Origin: Anaeramoeba flamelloides
Lineage: Eukaryota; Metamonada; Anaeramoebidae
Reading direction: 5' to 3'
Assembly (NCBI GenBank): GCA_027625915.1
Contig: JANTQA010000070.1
Span: forward strand, 5,027,001-5,091,000
Length of the DNA stretch: 64,000 bases
Shown here: in pieces, positions 23,593-35,100 of the stretch
How positions within the stretch are numbered: position 1 is the first letter of the stretch
Layout of the letters: every line of letters starts with the position of its first letter
Notes under the pieces: generated by a model
The model's database searches: none
Told to the model about the DNA's origin: nothing
Seen by the model: only the letters and a program-made list of their open reading frames with translations
Position numbers and translations under genes: made by a program

Positions 23593-25047
23593 TTATTTTT
23601 TCTTTGATTTTAAATTTTCAAAAGAATTTTTTAATTTTTTGAGATACTCTGGTAAAATAGGAGAAATTGTTTTGTCATTATTCTGGCATTTTTCTATTAA
23701 TTGATCGATCTCAATCCATTTTACCATTGTCACCTCGCCATCAATAAATTGAAAACTATTTGTATTTTCTTGTCCAGAGGCAAACAAATAAACAAATGCA
23801 AATTCTTTATCTATTGATCCGTTATGAAACTCTCTTGCAGTCGCGTGAGTAAAAGCAGGAATCAATTGATCTTTTTCAATTGTCAAGCCTAATTCTTCAT
23901 AAATTTCTCGAAGGGCAGATTCGTTTGGGTTTTCCTGTGCGGAGATATGGCCAGAACAGGAAACGTCAAACATGCCCGGTAGTTCTTTTTTAGTTTCTGA
24001 TCGTTTTTGTAAGAGCACTTTGTCATTCTGAAGGTCGCAGACCCAGATATCCACAACAGGGTGCCATTTCCCAACCTTGTGCGCAATCGATCGACGGACA
24101 ATCTCTCCTTGGTACTCTCCTTTTTCATTGACCACGTCCAGGTGTTCCTCAAGTCTCATTTTATAAACATGAACAAGCGATCTTTCTTTCTTGTCTCCTT
24201 CGTCTTTGGGGAACATTAATCCTTTGTTTTCAGAATAGAGATAATCCACCAGAAAGCCCTCTTCTTTTGCTTTTGTGAAAAATTCCAAGTCCTTTTCTTT
24301 CAATTTTGGTCGATGGTGAGTTACAGTGACTAGAACTTGTCCACACCCGTCCAGCCTTAGAACCTCTTTGCAAGTTTTGATTAATTGATCATGGCAAATG
24401 TGATTAAAAATAATGTCAGACATTAAAACAAGATCAAATTTCTTTGTGCCCTTATTGTTCTGAAAGTAAGATTGGAACACGGAAGTTTCTTTTCCTTTTT
24501 CAGTTTCTTTTTCTTTTTCTTTTTCCTTTTCCTTTTCCTTTTGTATTTTTGTTTGCTTTTTGTTTTCTTCCTTTTTCTTTTTGCCAAGTTGACTTTTTGT
24601 GTCGTGGATATCCTGAAGAAGTGACAATAAATGAGAAACGTCTTCTCCCCATTTGTAGCCAACCACTCGGACATTTGATAGTTTTGGCTCTTCGACATTG
24701 CGTTCAATATTCTTTCGAATATTCGTAATTAAAGGTTCGTCGGGGTAATCTGTCGAAACAACACTACACCCACACAGAGCCGCGATAACAGAAGGAAGAC
24801 CTGCTCCTGCTCCTAATTCAAGGACTGACTCACAACTTACACCTTTAAAAATTTTTGGGATTTGTCCTTCTAAAATCGAACTCATTGTTAAGCTTGCATT
24901 ACAAAGACAGTGACCCCAAAGGCTATGAAAAGGAATTAGATCTAAAACAATTTTGTCAGAATTTGGTCTGATATGGGTTACGCTTGTTTTTTTGGGTTTT
25001 TCTTCTGTTTCATTTGGGTTTGTAAAAATGTTTCCAAAAAGATCCAT
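23593..25047 (-). CDS. EFM7/NNT1-like methyltransferase fused to a Nudix hydrolase domain
   Basis: Single exon, 484 residues from ATG at 25045-25047 (MDLFGNIFTNPNE); the frame runs a little further upstream but only from non-ATG codons. The N-terminal ~295 residues are a class I SAM-dependent methyltransferase of the EFM7 type: the HSLWGHCLCNAS lead-in, SAM motif VLELGAGAGLPSVIAALCG, acidic STDYPDEPLI, and a LVLMSDIIFNH post-motif. In yeast, Efm7 modifies the N-terminus of elongation factor 1A. A Lys/Glu-rich insert (about residues 155-205) interrupts the fold. The C-terminal ~180 residues are a Nudix domain of the IPP-isomerase/YfcD-like type, with an intact box GHISAQE, x7, REIYEELGL. The fusion is seen directly because no stop intervenes; the substrates are not predictable from sequence. 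Confidence 0.88.
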   Translation of the reverse strand: MDLFGNIFTNPNETEEKPKKTSVTHIRPNSDKIVLDLIPFHSLWGHCLCNASLTMSSILEGQIPKIFKGVSCESVLELGAGAGLPSVIAALCGCSVVSTDYPDEPLITNIRKNIERNVEEPKLSNVRVVGYKWGEDVSHLLSLLQDIHDTKSQLGKKKKEENKKQTKIQKEKEKEKEKEKETEKGKETSVFQSYFQNNKGTKKFDLVLMSDIIFNHICHDQLIKTCKEVLRLDGCGQVLVTVTHHRPKLKEKDLEFFTKAKEEGFLVDYLYSENKGLMFPKDEGDKKERSLVHVYKMRLEEHLDVVNEKGEYQGEIVRRSIAHKVGKWHPVVDIWVCDLQNDKVLLQKRSETKKELPGMFDVSCSGHISAQENPNESALREIYEELGLTIEKDQLIPAFTHATAREFHNGSIDKEFAFVYLFASGQENTNSFQFIDGEVTMVKWIEIDQLIEKCQNNDKTISPILPEYLKKLKNSFENLKSKKK

Positions 25048-27944
25048 TTTTAAACAGCAAAAAAAAAATGAAAAAATAAATAACAAATTAAACTTTATTA
25101 ATTTCTTTAAATTTTAAAATAAGTCTCAGAGATTCAAGGGATTTTTCGAGTTTTTGTGTGTTTTATGAGATTTTTTTCAATAGCAATATATTTTTGAATA
25201 GAGTTTTCAGGATAGGTAACTTATGTGGATTTTCTCCAACCAAGGGGTGGTTTGATCCAAAAATGATATTGTGAAATAGGACTTCTTTGGATTAACAAAA
25301 GTTAAATAACAAAAAAAAATAAGAGAGGGTATTTGACAAAAAATTCAATTAAGGGACTAGTCTTCAAAGACAACCAGGCAAAATTTTAAAATATGTTATT
25401 GGTGGTATTCTCTACTTACAAATTGTGTAGATCTCAAGTGTCAAAAAATTCTGATCGACTAAGAAAGCCATAAAAGAAAATTAGTTTAGTCAGATCAATT
25501 TTTTTTTTCCATTTTTTTCTGAAAAAGAAAACTATTAAATTCTTTTTTTTTCTCATAATTTATCTAGTTTTTATCCCATTTATCGCAATTTTGATCATTG
25601 TTACACTCTAACATTTCTTTGTTACCAGTAATATTAATATAAAGATTTTTTTTCTTTTTTTGAGATAAAACTTTTGGTCAACCAAAAAAATTGATATATT
25701 CAACTGATTAAAAAATAATTGTATTTTTTTAAGAAGAATAGTTATAATAATCAAAGTTTTAAAGTCATGTAAAAATTTTACTCTGAAATTTTGTTTTTGT
25801 ATTAAGACAAAATTCGATTTTTCAAAATAAAATTTTCTTGAAGATATTTTGGAATTAGTTAATTTTATCCTCAAAATTCAAAATCATTTTTTTTCTGCCA
25901 AAAATGAATTGAATTGTAATAAGGATTCTTGTGAATAAGACCAAACAATTTGTTAAAAAAATTTTTCGTAATTGTTTTTCATTTTTTGCATTTTTTTTTC
26001 ATTTTTTGAAAATCAGAAAGCGACTTTTTTAAAACTTTTAACCAAGAAAAAACTTAATTTGCTGAATAGATCTCAATTTAATTGATAAACTGGAGTTAAT
26101 CTTGTACCAAATATTCATTTATTTAATCATCTATACCACAATTAGTTTTGTTGGCTAAGATTTGAATTGAAATATTAATCAAAGAAAAAATTACCAAATA
26201 AAAAATTTACTTTCGAAATCAATACTTTCCAACATAAAACGAAAAATATTTTTTCCCCTTTTTAAGAATTAACTTAATTCTTAAACAAAATAATAGGTTA
26301 CTTTTTTGAGTTTTGAATTGGATACATATAAATTTTGAATTTCAAAAAAGAGACTCAAATCAATAAATTGTTTAAATGAGGTTAACTCATCCATTTCATA
26401 AAATGAAACACAAATTACAAAAAAAAAAATTTTCAAGATCTTGACAAGATTTCATTTTATTTTCAAAAATGACTACTCCCTGAATAAAAAAAAGTTTAAG
26501 AGTTTACTCAATATCAAAAATTCAAATAAAAACAAATTACCACATTCTGATTTTATTTTTCCAATGGTTAAATTTCTATAATTAAAAACAATTTGAAAAA
26601 AATTATTTTCTTTTAGTACATAATCAATTGAATTTGATTTAACCAAATTTTTGGTTATATTGTAACCCTCTAAATTTGATGGAGTAAGGATTTTGGAACA
26701 TTCATGTGATCAAAATAACTCATATGAGAAGAGAGAAAAATTCCAAAAAAAAAAAAACTTCAAGAAACCAAAAATAACCAAAGAGCTACACTTTTGAAAT
26801 TAGCACATTTGTTTAGTAATTTATAATTCACAAAAACTCAAATTGGAAAATGAGTTTCACTCTTTGGCTCTTTTTTTTTTCGAAAAATCTCGGAATTTTT
26901 CTTTGTTGTTTTTTTGGATTGCAGAACACATATGGATTAATTTTTAATTGGTATTTAACAGTCATAATAATAGATTTCTTTTACTCCAATTTCAAAAAAT
27001 GATTTTTCACAGAAGTGAGTGGGCCCATGGGAATTTAAACTCCGAATCTGCAAAATTATCTCTATTCTTTTTATTTTTTTATCAAGAGTGATTCAATAAG
27101 TCCAATAAAGATATCTTTTCAAAAATATTTTTTTTTTTTTTAGATTCTTATTTCAATGTTTTTTTATCCGTATGTAATTATCTTAAAATGATTAACAATT
27201 AATAGTATTTAAGTTGAAAAATTTGAAAAGAATTAATTCTAATTGATCAGAAAAAAATTGTTGTAAAAATATTAAAAAAAAATGTAACTTTCTACCACTA
27301 TTTTAAAATTAAAAAAGATGAATCAATTAATTAAGTAGGGCTTTTTTGAACCCACATCCCTGTTTTAAACTTTAATACTATTTTAAATGATAGTTATGAT
27401 TAAATCTTTTAAAAATCACTGGTTAAAATATAAATAAATTTTAAAATAAGTAACAATAAAATAATTTTTTTTAAGCTTTCATTAAAATAAAATAAAATAT
27501 TGTTTCAATTGTATTGATTTTTATTTAAAGTGGTGATTAAATTTTGAATTTTTTGATGTAAAAATTTCAAATATTCCATTGTGATTCAATTTGAGAATCT
27601 TATTTTTTTGTTTACTGAAATACAAGAGATGGTAATTTGAGGCATTTTTACGTTTTTTTTAATTTTAATACAAAAGGTCGAATTTTTTTAACTGTTCAAA
27701 CGAATTTGAAAAAAGAAATATGACGTTAACAATGAAATTAAAACTTTTGATTATTTTAAATTATTTTTTGTGGGTTGTAGACAATGGAGATAAAACATTT
27801 TTACTTCTCTCTTATTTAAGCTAATATAAAAATTCAGTAGAGAAGATATAGAATTGAAATAAAAAAGTATCCAATTCGGAATATTTTAACCATTTTTGCT
27901 TTTGGAATTGAGATACTTATTGCTTCCCAATATAACTTGATTTG
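25048..27944. other. Intergenic AT-rich stretch
   Basis: Upstream of the minus-strand methyltransferase-Nudix gene. A GC-richer patch at about 25190-25280 contains a short protein-like frame (RIGNLCGFSPTKGWFDPK) without start or family. The rest is low-complexity A/T sequence with nothing I can support. Confidence 0.4.
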
Positions 27945-28105
27945 TTTTTTTTTTTTTTTCATTCTCACCTCATCCAAATTTCTAAATTAGTGGCAAACTT
28001 TTATATTATTATTATTTTCTTTTTTCATTTGTATTTCAAAAAATACAATGGTTACACTTTATTTTTATTTATGAATCTATTTTGGTTATTATCTCTAAAC
28101 ACTTT
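27945..28105 (+). repeat. Dispersed repeat R4, copy 2
   Basis: It aligns with 19205-19400 through CCAAATTTCTAAATTAG, GGCAAACTTTTATATTATT, TTTCAAAAAATACAATGG and TTTTGGTTATTAT. Identity is roughly 80 percent over about 130 bp by eye. Same orientation as copy 1. Confidence 0.55.
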
Positions 28106-28444
28106 AGTAAAATACATTATTATTCAAAAAAAAAAAAACAATTAAACAATTTTTTTTCTGATGAAAAATCTGCCCTTATTTTTGAAATTAAGCTTAGAGT
28201 TGAATTCATAAACTTTTGCCCATTTTTTTTAAATTAAGTAAGAATTCAAAATTTTTGGGTATATATATTTGAAATAATACAATATATATATATATATCAA
28301 TGAATTTAGATTTTAAAAAAAGTATTCATTTTAAAATAACATTGAAGACTTTTAAACTAATATTTCGTGATAAAAATCTTGTTTTTTTTTTTTTTTTTTC
28401 GAAAAGAATTGAAATTTAATTAAATAAAAATAAACAAACTTTAA

Positions 28445-28682
28445 GTACAATTTGTTTCAGAAAAAAGGGAACAAAATTTTTATTGAGTTTTCCTCTAAAA
28501 AAAGTTTTTAATAATCCTTTAACATTTAAAATTTTATAATTCTGTAAAGTAGCTTGGGTTATTATGAAATTTCACTTCTAGAATTGATAACTTTTGATAA
28601 TTTATATTTAGTTCTTGGGATGTGTTTCTTTTTAAAAAACTGAAAGAAAATCTTGATCTTTTTATTTTGTGATTATCAGTAA
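28445..28682. mobile_element. TIR MITE family M2, degenerate copy
   Basis: The left arm GGGAACAAAATTTTTATTGA and the right arm CTGAAAGAAAATCTTGATC followed by TTTTTATTTTGTGATTATC are imperfect inverted repeats of each other. They match the M2 terminal consensus seen most clearly at 40993-41224 and 62540-62762. No coding capacity. It lies about 450 bp upstream of the importin-alpha start codon. Confidence 0.5.
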
Positions 28683-29138
28683 GTATAAGAGTCTGTTCGA
28701 TTTGAATCAAATTATTTTTCTTTAAGGGACTAATCTCTATTAATTTTTTTTATCTAAATTTCATAGAGATTGAGAAGATTTTTTGTCAATTACTTAGATT
28801 TGAAAACCCCGGTTTATTTTCAGTATTAACCATATTTCTAGATTAGTAATCATTATTTAGTAATTGGTCTCAAAAAAAAAATAATAGAGACTTGTCCCTT
28901 AAAAAAAGAGTGAATTATTTGGAAGAAGATTTTTATTGAAAAAAACATTAAATTTTTATAAAAAGAGAAAATCTTTCTAGTTATTTTAATCTAGAATCTC
29001 TGAATCATTCTAAAGAAAACAATCAGAATACCTCTATCTGAAAAAATCATGTAATTTTTGAACTCTCACCTTTCATCTAATAATAATTTCGAATTATTTC
29101 AAATCTTGTTGAATTTCATTTTTTTTTAGAAAACCTAA

Positions 29139-32100
29139 ATGAGCTATTTTAATCGCAAATTGCAAAAGAGAAGAAAGAAATTCAAAAAAAGAAGTTCAAA
29201 AGAATCAACAATAAGAAAAAGGCATGAGATTACCATCAACATTTCCAGAATGAAAAGAGAAGCCAATCTTCTGAAAAGAAGAAACCCAAGGAACACCACA
29301 GAAATTGAGCTCACAAATGAAGAAATCCTAAAACATGTACAAAACTCTTTATTTACTATCTTCTTCTTTCTTCAATCTATTATTTTCTTTTTCAGCCTTC
29401 TTTTTCAAAAAACATCGCTATTTCTTTACATTCTTTTTAGATCTCAAGGCTTGACCTTTATTTAGATTGGCTACAGGGCAATGATCAAGAAAAACAATAC
29501 CAATCTCTTCAATACTTGAGGGTCTTGTTGAGCCTCGAGGAAAATGTCCCAATCCGAGAAATCATCTCAGGCGGGTTTATTCCTCTTTTAGCTAGTTTCC
29601 TTCAAAAAGACAACCCTTCTTTCAAGGTATAATTTCCAAAATTTTGTCTTCTTTTCATCCATGCAAAAGATTCATTTTTTTTTTTTGTATTTTTTTACAA
29701 TCTAGTTTGAAGCCACATGGTGTTTAAGTAACATTGCAGCTGACACACATGAAAACACCCATACAGTTGTGAAATCTGGAGTTGTGACAGACTTTATTCG
29801 GCTTTTGTTATCAGAGATTGAAGAATTAAGAAACCAAGTAACAAATTGCTTCTTGTTTCCAAAAAACTCACTTTCCTCATCTTCTGTTAAATTTTTATTT
29901 TGATCTAACGGCTAATTTTTTTTTTCTATTTAAGGCTATTTTGGCACTAGGAAATATAGGTATGATTTTTTCTTTGTTCCCTTTCCAAAAACAATTTTTA
30001 TTTCTTAAAATAAATTTAATATTATTTTTTACTTTTTTGATTACTCTTCTGTTGGATGAAAAAGAAAAATCAATCATTTTTTCCTTCTCAAAAGTTTTTG
30101 AAAGTTCAAAATTTATCCAATAAAAATCACCAAATGCTTTCAAAACAATTGTATCATACAATTTGTTTTCCAACAAATAGAACAATATTTTCATTCAGCT
30201 TTCCAATCAAAGTTTTTGAAATACTGATAAATTTAAATAAATTGATTAAAATTTTTAGTTCAATTTCCCACTTTGTAATCAAAAAACTCAACAAATAAAA
30301 CAACTCGTGAGTAAGAATCTTTTGAAAGTCAAACCAATTTTACAAAGTTTCTTCTCATTTAAGTGAATAGAGTGGGTTAATTCAAAGCTTGTATAAAAAA
30401 ATTTTTAAAACGGAAAACAAATTAAAAAATTTTATGATATTTCTTTGAATTTATCAGTATTGTAACATTTCAAAATTTTAAATCCTTAAAGAAGCTTAGA
30501 CTATAAATTTTCTCTTTTTAGAATAAGGTACTTAATGATTTATTTTAATTCTTGGATATGGGATTTTTTTTGGAAAGCTGAATGAAAATTTTGATCTTTT
30601 TATTTTGCAATTAACAGTACTTGAAAATTTCTCTTTTAAACAATTTTTAAAATCAAAATTACTATTTCCACAAGAAGAAGGCCGTTTTAAAATCAGCCAT
30701 TTTCACACAGTATTGCGCACCAGTAATACACTGTTAATTTTCTAATAATTAAATTAAACTGTTTATTTCAAGTTCTAAATATTTTATTGATTATTTGTTG
30801 AAAAAACCCAAAGATCTTTTTAAAAAAAAATTAAAAAAGACAAATTTGAAGAGATTTAATTAAACTTTCCTCGAAGATTTTGGGATTAAATTTAAATTCT
30901 GATTTTTCGATTTTACAAGTCATTGGAGACATTAGTATAACCTAGAAATGAAAAATAATTCAATTAATGAAGGAAAAAACAAATGACTAAGGAAATAACA
31001 TTCTAAAGTCAAAAAATCATATTTTTTTACTCTTCATATACTGTTAATTGCAAAATAACAAGGAATAAAATTTCCATTCAGCTTTCCAAAAAACCCTTCC
31101 ATAACTAAAACAAATCATTAAAGTACCTTATTCTATATAAGAGAAAATTAATAGCCTAAGCTTCTTTATGGATTTAAAAATTTGAAATTTTACAAAACTT
31201 TGAAATGATCTAGGAAATCTTTTTTTGAAAATCTGAATAAAAACTTTTGCTCAATTTATTTTTCAACAAATAGTAATAACAACAAAGTTCCTAATGACAA
31301 GTGTATCTAAATAAAATCATTTTTTTCACTTTAAATTTTATTTTCAATTTGAAATATGAACTTCACATTTTAAAAATGATTTCCGAATTTTTTCATTAAC
31401 TGTGATACTTTTATTGTATGCCACTCAAGAGTCAAAAAACTTGTCAGTATATTTGATCTTTTAAATGGCAACAAATTCCATTTAATAAACCATTGGAGAT
31501 TTTTGGGTTTGTTTGATTTTGGAAAAAGTATTTTCGATTTTCATTTGATGTTTCAACTCCAAATCACTTCCAATTGTTTTTTTAAATACAATAGAAATCT
31601 ACTAAATACATCAAATATACTGACAAGTTTCTTGGCTCTTGAGTGGCATACAATAAAAGTATCACAGTTAATGAAAAAATCACAATTTTAACAAAAAAAA
31701 ACATGAAAAATTCAGAAATCATTTTTTCACATGTGTTTTGAAAAAACAAGATCAAGAAAAGAATATATACTGTTGTTGAGTTGGATGGTTTACTTTCAAT
31801 GGATCAAGAAATCGAACGAAAGAGAGAAATTTACAACTCCATTTTTGTTTTTTTCCAATTCATATAAAAAAAAGTGAATAAATACGATTTATCTAAAAAA
31901 CAAAAAAAGTATGAGAACACAATAATACATTTTTTGTTTCAATTTTAAACGATTACCAATCACAGCCAAACCAATTGTCAACGAAAATTTCTCGAATTGT
32001 TCCTTTTATTGAATGATATTTTTTTTATTTTATTATTAATTTATCTGACAATAACCAAAAACAAAAGAGACAGAGTATATTATTCGTTCCTTTTTTACTC

Positions 32101-35100
32101 AATTTTATTGTGTAATATTTGAAAACAATCAAATATAACCAAACTGGACATTGGTTAGATTTTTAAAAGAGTTCAGGTAATCTACTGACGAATGAAATGA
32201 TTTACCAAATCAAAAACTCAATGATCAAAAATTATATAATCATGAAAAAAATATTTTTTTTTGTGTTAATCAGAACCCCAACTCAAAGAGTTCAAACAAT
32301 TCTTATTTGTGAAATTACCCCTTTAACAGCAATTCAAAAAAAAAAAAATAAAAATAAAAAACAAAACAATTAACTTTGTGTTGGGAATCATCTTCTTGTT
32401 TGGCTTTGCTTTTGAGAATGATCTTGGTTTAACTGATAGAAAAAAGACAAAAAAACTTTAACACAAAATGCATCTTTTCAGTGACTTTCTTGATCACTTT
32501 ATATATTGTTTTGTTATTTACCCCATTACCCAAATAATTAAATATGTATTAAAAAACAAAACCCAAAAAAAAAAAAAAAAAAATAAAAAAATATAACCTT
32601 CAACTTTTCTTAAAAAAATATTTTAAATTTTTTTAATTATTTATTTTTAATAAATTCCAAGCTGGCGATTGCATTGAATTTCGCGATCTTATTCTTCGAT
32701 TTGATACTGTCAATTATTTACAAAAAATGTTGTCAGAGACAAATAATCCAAAAATTCTAAAAAATTCATCATGGTTAATTTGTAATTTATATCGAGAAAA
32801 GCCTTTACCAAAACTTAAAAATGTATTTATTTTATTCCTTATCTAATAATTTTTTGAATTTGATTTGTAAATGATCTCTTTAATTTATTATATATTACTA
32901 TATTGTTTATTTTTTAATTAATTTTTATATATTCTTTTTTTAAAATCAGATCAGACCAATTCTTCCAATACTCAAAAAATTCTGCAACTCTGAAAATGAA
33001 GAAATAGCTTGTCAATCATGTTATACCTTAAGGTTCTCTCTCCTCCTTTCCTATAAGAAATTATTATTTTTTATTACAACATAATACCTTCTAATCAGTA
33101 TATAATTTTATTACGAATATGTTTCGAAATTTATATACTAATTAAATGAGAAAACAATAAAAAAATAAAAAAAAACATTGATCATTTTTACAAGAAGATT
33201 ATGGCGGTTTTCAAATTCACCATATTCTTGCAAAACTTCCCATTTTTAACTTGTTCTGATTACCATTCGAGTTATTTGGGAAAAAAATCTTGAGTACAAA
33301 ATTCAAAAATAAAATTAGAAAAAGAATTTTTTCATCAGGAAAAATGAAAAACTTTATTGTTTTTGAGAACCTATTAGATTGTATTCTTTCAGAGTTACAA
33401 TAAGTATCAATTTTAAAAGGTTCATCAAATAGAACGAGTTTTGCCTTAACAATAATAATCATCATTCAAACAGAGAATATTTGATCATGAAAGTCATTGA
33501 AAGGATACATTTTGTGTTAAAGTTTTTTGTCTTTTTTCTATCAGTTAAACCAAGATCATTCTCAAAAGCAAAGCGACCAAACAAAAGGATGATTCCCAAC
33601 ACAAAGTTAATTGTTTTGTTTTTTATTTTTATTTTTTTTTTTTTGAATTGCTGTTGAAAGGGTAGTTTCATAAATAAGAATTGTTTGAACTCTTTGGGTT
33701 GTGGGTGCCTGATTAACTCAAAAAAATATTTACTATCACGATATTTCAATTTTTGATCATTGTATCTTGGTTTTACTAAATCTTTGATTTGCAGAGTACC
33801 ATGAACTCTTTTGAAAATTAAACCAATATTCAATTTGATTATTATTGATTGTTTTCAAAAATTAAACCAAAGTATTGAGTAAAAAGGGAACGATTTATAA
33901 ACTCTTCCTCTTTTGTTTTTGGTTATTTTCAGATAAATTAATAAAAAAAATAAAAAAAATACCTTTCAATAAATTGAAGTATGGAAATTTTCATTAAAAG
34001 TTGATTTAAATGTAATTATTAACCATTTAAAATTGAAACAAAAATATATATTCTTTTGTCCATCAAACTTTTTTTGTTTTTTAGATAACTTATATTTGCT
34101 TATATTCCTTTTTTCTGAATCGAAAAAAAAACCATTAGGAAGTTGTAGATTTATCTCTTTAGTTAGATTGCCTTAAATCATTGCAAGTAAAACTTTCAAC
34201 TCAACAACAAAAGAGACTGTTTTCTGATTTATATTTTTAAAAGTCCATATTTCAAAATTGAAAATAAAATTGAAAATAAAATTGAAAATAAAATTGAAAA
34301 TAAAATTCGAAGTAAAATATGGTTTTATGAAGAGACAATTTTGTATTTAGGATGAAGATAGTTGTTTTTAAATTATTGAATGTGCTATTGGAAAAACGTT
34401 TCTGTGATAATATGGTTAATTTACAAACGTGAATTTTCTCGTAATAATGGTCATTCAAATCATAAAACGTTAACTTGATTTTTCCCAATTTATTTTAATT
34501 TCAACTTATTTAACTGTCAAAAAAGTTCATGTAAAAGCCATAATAATATTCATTCAGTATTGAATATCTTTTTTTTTTTTTTTTTAAAATATTAACTATT
34601 AGCAATTTTCAAAATGATAAAAAAAATAATATATTTATTATTATTATTGAAGAATTGCAAATTACAATCTAGATACCGTTTTACTTAAATTTCCTCAAAG
34701 GAAATTTAAGTTTATAATTATAGATTTCACGATTATTCATGAGAAAACCACCCCAAATTATCTTTATGGTTAAAAAGTGAAAACAAAAATAACATAAAGA
34801 TAAAAAAAAATAAAAAAAAATGAAATTTAAATTTAAATTTAAATTTACAAAGGGTTTATTAGAAGTAATTGGTAAAAACCAATAAAAAAACCAATGCTAT
34901 CTCTTTAATTAAGAAAACCCAAAATCACAACCACGGTTCTTTTGATTAAAATTAATTTAATTTGATAATTGTTCATGGATATTCATTTGAGCGTTGCTTT
35001 TTAATTGTTATGATTTCTTTTTTCCTTTTGATCTGATTGGCTTTAACCCTTTGATATTATTTTCCTTTACTTTTTCGTTTTTATTTTCAAGTAACCCACA

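Noticed and set aside
24444-24728. Plus-strand Phe/Leu-rich frame over the methyltransferase-Nudix gene
   Set aside because: It is the shadow of the Lys/Glu repeat and surrounding codons of the real minus-strand gene.
29895-30298. Several open frames in importin-alpha intron 4
   Set aside because: They straddle a real exon and a MITE, are AT-driven, and disagree with the well-supported splice model.
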